A stretch of DNA of 64,000 nt from Diogma glabrata (taxonomy: Eukaryota > Arthropoda > Insecta > Diptera > Cylindrotomidae). The stretch covers positions 74,749,475-74,813,474 of the forward strand of contig OY856186.1 in NCBI GenBank assembly GCA_963693315.1. Reading direction: 5' to 3'. Of the stretch, positions 23,330 to 36,900 are shown in pieces (within the stretch, counting starts at the first letter, position 1; each line of letters begins with the position of its first letter). The notes under the pieces were generated by a model that saw only the letters and a list, made by a program, of their open reading frames with translations, had not been told where the DNA came from and ran no database searches. A program made the translations under genes and the position numbers.

Positions 23330-23535
23330 CAGATTTAGTCAATCCATCTAGTTATAATAACTCTTTCTTTTCACGTTCCGTTTATTGGTGGAATCGATTA
23401 CCAAAAAATGTTTTCCCCGCTTAATACAATCCTCAAGCTTTTAAATCCGCAAGACATCAATACTATCGCTCCAGCCCTATCCCAAATCCTTAACACTCCT
23501 TTCCTATCATTAACACGTGCATAAAGCATTAGAGG
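23330..23535 (+). pseudogene. 3'-end scrap of a non-LTR retrotransposon pol
   Basis: The plus strand encodes NSFFSRSVYWWNRLPKNVFP, a stop, then YNPQAFKSARH. This is the C-terminal pattern F-x-R-x-x-x-x-W-N-x-(L/M)-P..F-x-P-Q-x-F-K found at the ends of both Jockey-like elements in this window (about 6825-6915 and 60245-60325). Upstream frames are broken, so it is a 5'-truncated, decayed insertion. Confidence 0.7.
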
Positions 23536-23559
23536 TGTATAACCTAAGTGATTCACCCG

Positions 23560-26500
23560 AACTATGAAAAAAGAGAAGGTAAATAGAAAAATGTGAGAAA
23601 AGAGACGAAAAGAATGGGAATAGCAAGTCAGTCAAAATCCATTTCTCTTTTCTTCATTTTGATCTTCATTTTGTATTTATCAAATTATAAATTAAAAACA
23701 ATTCCAAATTTAAGATCCCAAAAAATAAAAAATATTTTCTTCATAGTTGTGTTAATTTTTACAAACGGACAAAAATTACGAGAGTAAAGTCAAATATTTT
23801 ATATTCAAATATTTTATAAAGGACAACCGATATTTTCTAACGACATGAAGAAATATTTAAGTTATGTAATTATTCTCAAATTATACTTTGAAAATTTACT
23901 GACAAACTTTTTTCATTATTGACTAATTTATTTTTCATTGTTGAATAATAATAAAATCCAAAATGTAATTTTATCTGTAAATTTTATAAAAAAAAATGTT
24001 AAGGAGGGAAAAACTATTATTTTTTTGTGACAGGGTAGATGTGACTTATTGATTTAAAAAAACTCGCAATAATTGTACAATTTTGATTCAAATGAAAAGT
24101 TACGCACAACTATGAGAAGGAATTTCGGTTTCTTAAAAACGAAAACAAACCAAAAATAAGATTTAATAGATGTGAAAGCTAAAAATAGGTTTTGGTGCTC
24201 GGTTAGTTATTATAATAATTAAAAGAATGTTTGCTTTAATTTTTTAAATATTTTAGATGTGATCAAAGAATGCGCTGGAATTTCCAATTAGCTGTAATGG
24301 TTTTCGAGTAACGGCTGGAATAGTATTCTACCCAATAGGCAAAAATTCCACTACAGGTGCTTAACACTACAGGCGATTAAACAAGGATCGTCTGAAGCGT
24401 CATCAAGTATGTACAAACTGTTTGAAATTTTTAAGCAATAATTTGAAACAAAAATTTGTTGCGCACGACGAATAATAATAAGTTGTATTGATTATTGTAT
24501 TTTTGTAAAATTAAATGCAATTTGTCTTTAACTCAAGTTTTCCTGAGTGTTGTAGACATTGATTGCAAATTGACTTTAGATATTTTCTCCACACAAAAAA
24601 GCTATAAATTTAGTTCGGTTCGTTTGATATGTATTTTGATTTTTTTAACGAAAAACAACAATCTTATAGATGGTTCCAAAAGCACGTTAGTACTTTAAAA
24701 TTCGATTTGATTTTGAATGGCTTTGTGTAGTGAGTCGGCAAATTATTTCTGGTTTTGTTTAGGAATTTGTTAAATTTCCCATTATTTTTTGGATTTGGAA
24801 CATATTTTGCGCAGTCCGTAAGATGTGGAACAAAATTTTTCAAAGCTTTGTCTAGTGTAAATGAAATCGTTGTTCTGGCTTTAGATTTTTATACACCGCC
24901 TCCTGTTTTCTTGAAAAGCAAAACAATAATGGTTTTGCTACTTTTGTTATATTTTTTAAATAATTTGATACATGATAGACATGAGTTTGCTTGCCAATGC
25001 ATTGCGAAATAAAATTACTGTACCAACAGATTTTTTCTTTCAGTTACAGTACATACAATTGTGATATTTATTTATAAAAATTGAAACTACAGCCAGAGTA
25101 AAATTTACAATATAAAATAACAATATAGAAATTGGCTATAAAGAATAAAAGAATTTTTGTACAATATAAAATATTGGAACCGAGTATCAAGAACACACCA
25201 TCTGAATAATGGTAAAACTTAGTACAACGAACTTACTACTTTTCTTGAATTAAAAATATATTGTTTAAATACTCAGAGAGGATGCCTAGTCCAAAATAAA
25301 ATATAGAATGATTAGAAGTAATTTGCAACATTGGAGAAAGCGGTGGCATTTTAAATCCTTGAAAATTATTCCAGAAACCCAATAAACTGTTAGGGTAATA
25401 AATAAAAACAAGAACATACGTATATATCTAGGTTCAAATCATTGTGGAATATAGTGCGTCACACGATCAAGGAATTTGCCACTGGTTGGATTACTTCACA
25501 GGACAGGACAGGCTGAAAAATATTTCATAAAACAGAAAACTCGGTATTTTCACATAATACCCGAAATGGAAACTGCGTAGCAGTCAGGAGTATTAGATTG
25601 AAATTATACTTGAAACTTAGGTGTCAAAAGGTAAGGCAAATTTAAGTACTATCTCGTACTATCCAAGAATGGTAGGCGCTGACATTATATTATAAACGGT
25701 TACAGTTCACAATTTTGTTCATATAGAACTGCTTGGAATAGCTATGGACCATCAGTAGAATTTTTACTCTATTTATAACTATAACTGACGGTAACCAGAT
25801 ATAATGGCTAAAAGCCAAATTAAAACAAAATTTTTGTAATCAAAAATGTTCCCAAAAATTCGATTTATGTTTAATTCAACAGTGAAATCGTTTGAAACAT
25901 GTACTTACTGATATTAAAGATCTCCACATATATTTAATGCAATGATTCATATCAAATATGTTGTGTCAGACCATTCTTTCTATGGATACCGTGTCTTACC
26001 TGAAAGTAAAAAATAAACTTGTTAATAAAAAAATGTTTACACATTTGCAATATAATATAAATTAATACATTGAGAACCGCCATTTGTTTCTTAATATTTG
26101 CAAATATAGAAAATAAATATTAACTCTCCGTACATTAAAACAATATTTTATTCCCTTCATCTTGAGGTGATTAAAGTAAACACATTATACAAATATCCAC
26201 ATGCAAAAAATATATAGACTCAACAATGACGGATATTGCATATTCGAACAAATATTTTCAGACAAAAAAGTTATAGTCATTTAGTTGAAAAATACAAACA
26301 ATTTTAAAATTCAATTTTTAAAATATGAAAAATACTAAAAAAATATTAGAAAAATATTATGAATAATAATGATAATTATGGTTTTGTCACCGCCTTAAGG
26401 AAGAAAATTGTATTCCCTCTATGGGAGATGTAACTATTGCAATATTTTACTATAAAAATTATATGCACTGAAACTATAGATATTAATAATATCTCTCTTT

Positions 26501-28135
26501 TTATGTCCACTAAACATAATAAAATTGAATAAAATAAACAAAACACAGAAAAATATATAAATAATTTTAATATACAAATTAATCATATAAGAATCCGGTT
26601 TTATTTATTTATTTTTTTTTTCATTGCTTTTCTTAAGATTGCAAACTTAAAATCTTGAAATGGATTGAAATTATTTATAATTTTTGCGAGTAAGATTATA
26701 AAATCGATTATCCGTGGAAGAAATAGTAATATATGTAAAAAATAATATATACGTATAATGTACATATTATATTAGATTTCAGCTTAATTTGGAACTCGAG
26801 TGAATCGAGAATTTAGTTATTTAAGTAAGATGATCAGACATTTTTCTTTAAAGTGATTGTTCTGTTTTTTAGGCACTATTCACCTTCAAAAACAGGTCCT
26901 CATTCGCCATGAAAATTTGTGATAGAAAAACAACACTTTTTACGCGTATATAACCACATTTTGTTTTTTTTTTTTAAATTTGGAATGCATTAATGATGAC
27001 CTCTGAAATATTTTCTTACACGACGCTAGTCCTTAGGTATACGTTAAATCATATGTCGTGGGAATAAAACAGTTCATTAGCGAAACCGGTCAAGCTAAGA
27101 ACTATAACAAAATTTTACAAAATTATAAGTTGGATAAAGAAGTCGTGCGAGCCGTGCATATCTGCCAGCCTGGAATCTTATAAAAAAAATTCGGTCATTA
27201 TCATAATTCATAACCACTTGGATGCTGCCATATTTCAGTAAAAATCAAAATAAAAACAGGGGAACATTGCTGCCAGCAAAAGAACAAGGGCAGTCGTGCT
27301 AGCTAGCAAGAGAAGGAACGACTTAAAGAACCGTTATTGTAATTTAAAGTGCAGAAAAACGACTAAAATAATAACCGATTTCAGGATTTAGTGGGTACGT
27401 AATAGATATTGCTTGATATTTTTTGGATACATTAGACTTATAAGAATTTGAAGAAAAGTGCTCTAGAGAGAAATAAGAATGTCATATTTGAGTCAAAAAT
27501 AAGAAGAGGACCAGAACGTATCGACCGCTATTACAAATTCACCTATTAAATACATCTTAGTAATCGAACAACATCTCTTAAATAAAGACACCAGTTATCC
27601 CATAAAACAATTTTGGAAAAAGTGCGTGAAATGTGCATTAATTTCATTAATTGAATAAAATTGTGTATAATACATGTCATACACATGGTGTGTACCATAC
27701 CGTGCGCATGTCGTAAAATGCCTTAGCTCATTTGTGCAGATATATGACAGGCGTAAGCGAAATGAGATTTATTTAATGATAAGAATAATAAACAAAGCGT
27801 AAAGAAATTGGAGAGTGAAAAAGTAGTTTAACATTGTCGAAAATGGCTTCATTTAACGATAATATTACGTTCGTAATATTAAATTGATGCATTTTATTTT
27901 ATTTTCGCATCTAAAATTATATGCGAAACAAATTTTTTGGTGAAAGTAATGCAAACACACACAAGAAACAAACGGGCACTTTGAATAATTAATTTTAATG
28001 ATTCCAAAAAATTATAATACTTATTAATAATTTTTGTTTATCATGTTGATTTACTGATATTTAAATTTATTTTCGTAAAATATTAAGAAAATCGGGGAAA
28101 ATAATATGGTCTTTGGCGGGAATGGAATGGAAAAT
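23560..28135. other. AT-rich stretch, no gene recognised
   Basis: Short chance ORFs only. Around 27255-27360 the sequence is richer in GC (GGGGAACATTGCTGCCAGC and onward) and could be a scrap of an LTR element, but I cannot define LTRs or a primer-binding site. Nothing else is supportable. Confidence 0.45.
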
Positions 28136-28137
28136 GG

Positions 28138-28804
28138 AATTCTATCGTCGATATGTAACAATGTATGAGACATGGCTTCACAATTACACAACAGAATCCA
28201 ATAGACAGTCAGCTGAGTGGACAGCAGTCGACGAACCGAATCCAAAGCGAGCAAAGAAGCAACAGTCGGCCGGTAAGGTGATGGCGTCTGTATTTTGGGA
28301 TACGAACGGAATAATATTCATCGACTATCTCCAAAAAGGAACCACCATCAACAGCGAGTATTACTGTGAACTTTTGGATCGATTGAAGGCTGAAATCGCA
28401 AAGAAACGGCCACATTTGCAAAAGAAAATGTGTTTTTTCACCAAGATAATGCACCGTGTCACAGATCGATGGAAACGATGGCAAAATTGAATGAATTGGG
28501 CTTTGAATTGCTTACCCACCCACCATATTCTCCAGATTTAGCCCCCAGCGACTTTTTCCTATTTTCAGATCTCAAGAGAATGCTTGCTGGAAAGAAATTT
28601 AAGTCCAATGATGAAGTAATCGCTGAAACTGAGGCCTATTTTGACGAGAAAGAGAAATCGTACTATAAAAGAGGTATAGAAAAGTTGGAAAATCGCTATA
28701 CTCGTTGTATCGCCCTCGAAGGCAACTATGTTGAATAAAAAAATCGAGTTTTGTCAAAATGTTGTTTGTTTCTTACTTATCCTACGGACTTATTGAATGA
28801 CCTA
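28138..28804 (+). pseudogene. Mariner transposase, 5'-truncated and frameshifted
   Basis: Mariner cut-and-paste transposase of the D,D34D type. The reading starts mid-protein at RRYVTMYETWLHNYT, where the first catalytic Asp (T-M-D-E-T-W in the family) is Tyr (TAT at 28164-28166). FWDTNGIIFIDYLQKG and HLQKK follow, then a one-base shift near 28424-28430. The other frame then gives FFHQDNAPCHRS and PPYSPDLAPSDFFLF, with exactly 34 residues between the second and third Asp. The ORF stops at 28736-28738. About 40 bases further the 3' terminal repeat ending TTATTGAATGACCTAG (28789-28804) is preserved. The 5' terminal repeat and about the first 150 residues are missing. It is inactive by several independent lesions. 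Confidence 0.92.
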
Positions 28805-31157
28805 GTAAGTCAAATATTTAAATTTTTTGAATTCTGATTTTTTTTTCATTTAAAGTGCATCGTTAAAACAATGGTGAAAATTGACGCATTTCCTCAATGG
28901 TAAGCCTGCGCGTGCGTAGGTCAAGTGATCATTTAACACACCATTGCAGCATGGTAGCTTTGACTTTCACTATGTAAAACTTACGACTCACACATAGCAT
29001 ATTCAAAACCATGGAGTGGAGCACAATGGAGCCCAATGAGCCTATAAACAGCGATAAAAAGGGAGAATAGAACTGCCATAGATATAGCATTATGAAATCG
29101 ATAGAATTTACCTCTGGTACTTGCTAAAACATGATGAATTTTTGTTGAGCACTTGATCCGATTTTGATTGTCACATCGTCCTCAGAATTTTTGTCCTCAG
29201 AATTTCAGATTTTATCCAGAAATTTATCAACAAACGAGCTATATCCAGAACAATTATCAATTAAACGAGCTATATCCAGAGCTATTTGAGGAAATAAGAG
29301 TAATTTTTTTTAAGTTAGACACTTTGTATGAGCCTATGATACCATCGATTCCCCTAAAACATTCAGGATGTATTAGTAGTACTGTGATAAGAAAAAGTGC
29401 AGTTTATCACCTCTTAAAGGTGCCACGTTTGACCGTGAATAGAGGTCAAAGTTTACGATCTCGGGTAAATTGTATAAATTATATGATCATTTTGCTTCAT
29501 CAAACCATGAGTCACCGATGACATTTTTTTTAATATGGATTCTAATTGAAACTAGGTAAATGTTAGCATAAATAGTTTGGTGGCTCACTTATGGCGTTGA
29601 GGAAGATGATGTTTTCGTTGCTTTTTTTGCCTTGTTATCGGACTAAATATCTAATAAACCCATGAGTGACCAACAGCAAAAATTATTGGATTAATTACAC
29701 AACATATGAGAGTACTTAGAAAAAATTAAAACAGCTTCGGCTACTCTTGGCCTTAGAAGCTAAACGGTCGCAAAGTTCATAATTTTTCAAAAAGGCCTCA
29801 GTTCAAGGTCAATAACTCTAGAAGTCATCAGTCATAAAGTTTGAGACAAAGATGTAATTATACTTCATACTGTGGAGTTTAAGGTCAAGGGTTAAACTCC
29901 GTGGGGGAAGGGTTTGTTTTTTAATACATGCTTTTTTTCAAACGTCCGATATGATATTTTAAAAAATGTATTATTAAGCACATTTTACATATTATTCAGG
30001 CTATTTTTGATTTTATAATGATTATAAATTAATTTTTTATTAGGGCAATAATCGATTTAGTAGATAATTTCAAAAGCACAATCACACAATACTCCCCTTT
30101 TGAAGATAAAATAATATATTTAGGTTTTTAAATAAATTTTATTTGGTGGTTTTATTTTGATTTCATTTCATTTTTCCTTTAATAAGCGATTGAAATAAAT
30201 TCGCTTGTGGCCTCCCAAAGCCCAGATCCTACTGTGGGACTGTGGTTTTATCATTAGTTCCAGCAAATAAACAGCGCCCCAAGTAGATTATTACTTGTTA
30301 AAGTTAATGTTTATTTCTATAAAATACTTGGTATAAAAAAAATATATAGTGGTACCTTTAAATAATTCATCAATTTAGTGTTTATTAAATACTAATTTAA
30401 ATAAAATATTGGTGCATAAAATTAAATAAAGTCGGAACATTGAAGCCGTCGGGATTTGATTGATCGGAGCAGGTGAACTTCCAAACTCTATATTTCATAT
30501 TTTCTCAGTTTATAATTTACTTATCTTATCGAAGATTAAGTTAACTTCATTTTGATCTTCTTTCTGAAGAAAATTTGATAAGAAATTGACAAACAGTGGA
30601 AATGTTTAACCATTCGAAAGTGTTATATTATCAACTACCAAATTTCTTTAATGTTTATTAAATTATTCATAATCATAAAAACATATTTTTCGAATTTATT
30701 AATTTCTTTGTAAATATCCCAGGATACAGGTCTTAGAGCTATCGGTTTCATTGTTTTATGAAAAATTTTAATTTGTGTTCAGGGTATTGGCATCGGTGGG
30801 CGCCAGCATTTTCCATATGTATAGCGGTGAAATGAACATATCTGATCACATTCTTGTAATGTTCGACCAGACCTATACTTTTGACCAGACCAGACCTACT
30901 TACCTACTCGTAAATAAATTAAACCTTTCTTCATCTTCTGTCTATCTTATATGTGTTCCACTTTTTACTATTAATAAAAAAATTCAGGTGTTCTTAAGGG
31001 GGAGTATTGCGGTTTTGTAATTATTTACTCAACCGATTATGGTCCTAATAAAAATTTAAATTATAATCTATAGCTAGTTGTGCTATAATGTAGAACGGAG
31101 TAGAAATAGTATTGTTATTCACAACTTGAAAAAAAGCTATAAACTATCCAATTATAG
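28805..31157. other. AT-rich stretch, no gene recognised
   Basis: A short duplication of AACGAGCTATATCCAGA occurs at 29233 and 29264. Other ORFs are short and show no family features. No RNA gene was recognised. Confidence 0.45.
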
Positions 31158-31313
31158 CTTTCCAATCAAAGCTATAATCTATCCAAAATCTTCAAATGAT
31201 TTAATTCCTTTATAAATAAAAGCTAGTATTTCTCGCTTTCCAATCAAGACTATAAACTATCCAAAATCTTCAAATGTTTTAATTCCTTCATAAATAAAAG
31301 CTAGTATTTCTCG
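31158..31313. repeat. 78-bp tandem duplication
   Basis: Two head-to-tail units of 78 bp, each beginning CTTTCCAATCAA and ending AGCTAGTATTTCTCG (31158-31235 and 31236-31313), differ at only a few positions. It is a recent local duplication with no coding role seen. Confidence 0.88.
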
Positions 31314-31794
31314 CTTTAACCTTCCATCAAAAATCCCTTTGAAATTCTTTTAACAAGAACTTATGAAAGTGATACGAACTCCTTTGAGATTAAGGTATGT
31401 TGCCAAAGTCACAATATACAGATGAAATCTTAAAAAGTCAAACTCAATTCCAAACAGAATTTAAGATTTAATTAAAACTGGCATAGATTTATCAATATAA
31501 CATTTATTTTATATTATAATTTTTGAAAACTAAACATTATAATTTATTGTGTTAAACCGTCATATTAAACTTTTTAATATATTTTTTAAAAAAAGAGAAG
31601 TTTTAATATTTTGGAAAAATTAGAATGAATAATATATTTTGTTTTTTATTTTGATCAATAAAACATCGCATGCTAAATTTGAATTTTTAAATTTTTAATT
31701 TTGATGTTCGCCACAAATCATTTATAAAATGATTATAAACTAAATTTTTTAAATCTCATATAATGGTTTGTTAAGAACTTGCGGACAAAACTTG

Positions 31795-32000
31795 AAGTGG
31801 TGTTGAGTGGCCTAGGGGTGGACGTTGCGCTTGGAGAACATGGGGTCGATTTCCATCTAGGTCAATCTGTTTTTAAGCAAAACGTTAACAACCATCAACA
31901 CACCGTTTTTACAATTGACCGATAGTCAACTGATATAGTTGGTATATTGGAAAACTTTGGGCTGATTACCCACATAAAATTTATTGATTAAAATTAAATC
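31795..32000 (+). mobile_element. Putative tRNA-derived SINE
   Basis: TGGCCTAGGGGTGGACG (31808-31824) fits a Pol III A box, and GGGTCGATTTCC about 28 bases later fits a B box. The spacing is appropriate for a tRNA-like promoter. The following AT-rich body is not tRNA-like. The copy lies about 160 bases upstream of the pentanucleotide array. Confidence 0.5.
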
Positions 32001-32161
32001 TTTAAGTGAAACACGACTATAAGTTTGAGTGAATTGATGAATTAATACAAGTGCAGAAAACTTGTAGACATCCTACATTCCTAAATGGAATAAATAGACC
32101 AAAAAAACTTGAGGTTAACATTACAAATCAAAGCCTAGCATATAATAACATGGCCTAGTAA

Positions 32162-33901
32162 AACATAACATAACATAAAATAACATAAAATAACATAACA
32201 TAACATAATATAACATAACATAACATAACATAACATAACATAACATAACATAACATAACATAACATAACATAACATAACATAACATAACATAACATAACA
32301 TAACATAACATAACATAACATAACATAACATAACATAACATAACATAACATAACATAACATAACATAACATAACATAACATAACATAACATAACATAACA
32401 TAACATAACATAACATAACATAACATAACATAACATAACATAACATAACATAACATAACATAACATAACATAACATAACATAACATAACATAACATAACA
32501 TAACATAACATAACATAACATAACATAACATAACATAACATAACATAACATAACATAACATAACATAACATAACATAACATAACATAACATAACATAACA
32601 TAACATAACATAACATAACATAACATAACATAACATAACATAACATAACATAACATAACATAACATAACATAACATAACATAACATAACATAACATAACA
32701 TAACATAACATAACATAACATAACATAACATAACATAACATAACATAACATAACATAACATAACATAACATAACATAACATAACATAACATAACATAACA
32801 TAACAAAACATAACATAACATAACATAACATAACATAACAAAACATAACATAACATAACGTAACATAACATAACATAACATAACATAACATAACATAACA
32901 TAACATAACATAACATAACATAACATAACATAACATAACATAACATAACATAACATAACATAACATAACATAACATAACATAACATAACATAACATAACA
33001 TAACATAACATAACATAACATAACATAACATAACATAACATAACATAACATAACATAACATAACATAACATAACATAACATAACATAACATAACATAACA
33101 TATTATAACATAACATAACATAACATAACATAACATATTATAACATAACATAACATAACATAACATAACATAACATAACATAACATAACATAACATAACA
33201 TAACATAACATAACATAACATAACATAACATTACATAACATAACATAACATAACATAACATAACATAACATAACATAACATAACATAACATAACATAACA
33301 TAACATAACATAACATAACATAACATAACATAACATAACATAACATAACATAACATAACATAACATAACATAACATAACATAACATAACATAACATAACA
33401 TAACATAACATAACATAACATAACATAACATAACATAACATAACATAACATAACATAACATAACATAACATAACATAACATAACATAACATAACATAACA
33501 TAACATAACATAACATAACATAACATAACATAACATAACATAACATAACATAACATAACATAACATAACATAACATAACATAACATAACATAACATAACA
33601 TAACATAACATAACATAACATAACATAACATAACATAACATAACATAACATAACATAACATAACATAACATAACATAACATAACATAACATAACATAACA
33701 TAACATAACATAACATAACATAACATAACATAACATAACATAACATAACATAACATAACATAACATAACATAACATAACATAACATAACATAACATAACA
33801 TAACATAACATAACATAACATAACATAACATAACATAACATAACATAACATAACATAACATAACATAACATAACATAACATAACATAACATAACATAACA
33901 T
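32162..33901. repeat. (TAACA)n pentanucleotide satellite, about 1.74 kb
   Basis: About 348 copies of the 5-mer TAACA (complement TGTTA) run without break in period except for a few variants. Variants cluster at the left end (32163-32215: AAAATAAC, TAATATAAC) and at about 32805-32860 and 33100-33140, with a single TTACAT at 33230. The rest is essentially perfect. On the minus strand all three frames are free of stops and read the pentapeptide MLCYV, so ORFs of up to 588 codons arise by composition alone. It is not the canonical insect telomere TTAGG. Confidence 0.97.
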
Positions 33902-33980
33902 CTATGTCTCGTTAGCACTTAACGAAATCGAATAAGTGTGGTGCTAAACACTGCGGGTTCGAAACCATACACAAAACACG
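33902..33980 (+). mobile_element. tRNA-like Pol III head (SINE or tRNA relic)
   Basis: CGTTAGCACTTAACG (33910-33924) resembles an A box, and GCGGGTTCGAAACC (33953-33966) is a strong B box. The sequence begins exactly where the TAACA array ends. No complete cloverleaf can be folded by eye. Confidence 0.4.
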
Positions 33981-36900
33981 ATTAGAAAAGTATGTACGAA
34001 CCATTTACGAACTGAAAAGTTTATTCAAAGAAACACAAACATGGCTTTACAAGTATCACTTGAGTTTACTTCAAAATCTATTCAAATTACAGTCTAGTGA
34101 ATTATATAATTCCAAAGTTCAATTTTAAAAACGACTTTCAAAATTGGTACTTTTTGGGTGGTTTAAAGAATTTCTCACCAACATTAAGAACAAAAAAACT
34201 CTTAAATTTTTCAATTTCTTCAAAATCTTTTTTAAATTTGTTGTTTTTTTCTATCTTTCTTGATGAAGTTTGTCTTCTTTTTTTTGTTATTTCTTTACTT
34301 ATTTAAGCATAAAGAAATTAAGAATTTTTGCATACCTCATCTCACATATTTTTTTTTGTTGTTTATACTTTTATTTTTTATTCTCTTTCGATCGTTCTAC
34401 CAAATACCAACTAAGCAAAAAAAAATAATTTTAAAACAGAACAAGTGCCATCAAAATTAATGTCGTTGACATTTTGGTTTATACATATATTAATATTTAT
34501 TTATTTATATTTTTTTTTCTTAAATTAAGAGTACGTTTCATTGAAAATTGCCAATTGTTCACACTTTGGTTATTCTTATTTATAAATGAAAATAACAAAA
34601 ATTTTTTTTTAATTTTGTTGTTTTGTGTTTATTTTTTCTTCTTTTCGTTAAAGTTTTCTATGCATCTTATAACAAAAAGAAAAAGAGAAGATTTTTTTCT
34701 CCGATCGTGTTTGATTTGGAAAAAAACTTATTTTTTTTTTTATTTTGTTAAAATAAATTGGATAGATTTTTCTTGGAAATGTATATAAGCGTTTGGATAC
34801 ATGCATACAATTATAAAAATGTTTTGAAATTGTTTATGTTGGTGAAAAAAAAATATTAGAACCAGACAGAACTAATCTAAATAAATTATCAATTTTTTAT
34901 ATCTTGAAAGTAGGCATTATTAATCGTCGAATCAATTAAATAATATTTAACATTACATTATACATTACATTATAATGTCATGATGTTATTTATGATATAT
35001 TAATTTTCGTTTAATTTGTTTAGTTATATTTCATTATACTACTGTTACTATTTTTTTTCTGAAATCTTATGACAATGACGCATATTTTTTATAGTTTAAG
35101 TTTTTTCGACATAAAAATAAAAAAAAATATGTTTTTCTATAATAATTCTGAAGATGTTAGGTGTTGTTAAAAGTCAACAGTCAAAAGTTGAACGTGACAG
35201 CTAACAATTATGGTGCGGTTTAATTTGATTCAATAGAAATATTTATAACCTAATATTTGATATAGGCAAAAATCATCATAAAAATCAAATAGAATTATTT
35301 TGAAATAACATTTGTTTTAATACTAAAAAGTTGCATTTTTTATGAATCTTAAGATTATTTCCTTTAGATAGAATTTAATGTAGAATGTTCTTTTAAAATA
35401 AATTTAATAATTTTTTGCTTTAACAACTTTTTTATAATATTTTGTTACATGTTTCAACCATAAATGGTCATTCTCAAACATTTGAAAATATAAGTCAATA
35501 TTTTAGAATATTCTGCTCATCCTGCTTTCAATGAGCTGCCTGTTTGTCCTAGGTAAAACTTTAGCACATTTTTTTATATGTTTGTACCACGATATTTTAT
35601 ACCGCGTACTTTAGTCGTAGTCTTAGTCCCTTCATATTATATTATAAAAAATCGTAGGAAGACAACGTAGTACTCCTACCAAAAAGGTTTTATAGATATT
35701 CTCTTCTACGATAAAAATCATTTTTCGAAAGAGTTTGGTACTGGAATCCGTTTTGAAGAAGCCGGTATTGAAAATGGGCAAATGGATGGCAGAAAAATAA
35801 TTGCATGGAACTAATAGTGGTTGACACACTGAACAAAAACAATAAAAGTAAAAAAAAAGGATATATATTTTCAATAATTCCATCATAAAATTGTAAAATT
35901 AATAGACAAATCTGTTTATTTTCAAAATGCATAGATAGTAGTAAAATTGTAAATTTTAAACATATTGTCGTTTTACTTTGTCAAATTTTGTGAGAATTCA
36001 ATTTTGTCATATTTACAATTTTTTGTCAATTCGATAAAGTTACTTTATTTACTAATGGTTTTACAGATTTTTACCGGCCTTACTAAGTGCTTTTACGATT
36101 GTACGGATGAGAAATTATTTTTAGAACCTACTAAGGTTTTCTAGTTAAACTAACCATCTTTTAAGTACCAACGTCAATATTTTTTGTTAAATCTAAGTTA
36201 CTTATGAAGTCGATGACAAAATACTTTGAAATTCTAGTTGATATATTTATAATAAAATTTTCTAGAAATATTTAGTACAGCTAACCAATATTTTGTATAG
36301 ATTTGATCTAACTTTTGTTTGTTTTATAAAATTGACAAAACGTTTGTCTTAGTTTGACAAATATTTTGCTTATTTTACTTAATTTTGTTTAATGTTACAA
36401 AATTAAATATTAAAATTTTCTAGTGTCAACTGAATTAAAAAACTAGACAGTTACTTGTAAAGTGGTAGTTGAATAGTGGTAGTTTCGGTTGGAAAATTAG
36501 AGTAGTGAATACGTTAGCCTCAGTTTCTAGTATACAAAGTATTAAGTATATTCATTTAAATTTTTATTATAAGATAATGGATTTGTTTAGAAATATTTTG
36601 TCAGAAGATCTTGCACAATTATTGGTTGGGTTTGAGATGGAAGCGAATTTTTCACATAGCGTTTTTTTTCCGTTAAAGTTAAGAACATTTCTTCATCTTT
36701 GTGAACAGAAGATTTTGGAGCCAGTTGAAACTAGTTAACGAGCTACACTAATAGTGGTAGTCTTCAAAGGCTCTGAAGAACTTAGAATTTGCATTTACTT
36801 CTTTTTTTAATCAAAGTTTTGTCTGGGACTTTTAAGCGGATCAAAGAACAATAAAATAAAAAATCGGGGTATTTTATATAATAAATTCGCAAAAATAGTT

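Noticed and set aside
27240..27380. Possible LTR of a gypsy-like element
   Set aside because: Slightly GC-richer with TGCTGCCAGC-like words, but no paired LTR, primer-binding site, polypurine tract or gag-pol nearby.
32162..33901. Telomere-like array
   Set aside because: The unit TAACA/TGTTA is not the insect telomere TTAGG, and unique or repeat sequence continues on both sides.
32162..33901. CRISPR array
   Set aside because: No spacers; the repeat is 5 bp and continuous. The window is eukaryotic.
32121..33918. Long minus-strand ORFs reading repeated MLCYV (up to 588 codons)
   Set aside because: The ORFs are a consequence of the TAACA array, which has no stop in any minus-strand frame. There are no start context, domains or flanking coding sequence.
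34097..34788. Phe/Leu-rich ORFs that look like membrane proteins
   Set aside because: They arise from poly(T)-rich low-complexity DNA with overlapping frames all open; no family feature.
36469..36738. 89-codon ORF as a host gene
   Set aside because: No recognisable motif, AT-rich codon use like the flanks, and no splice or promoter context.
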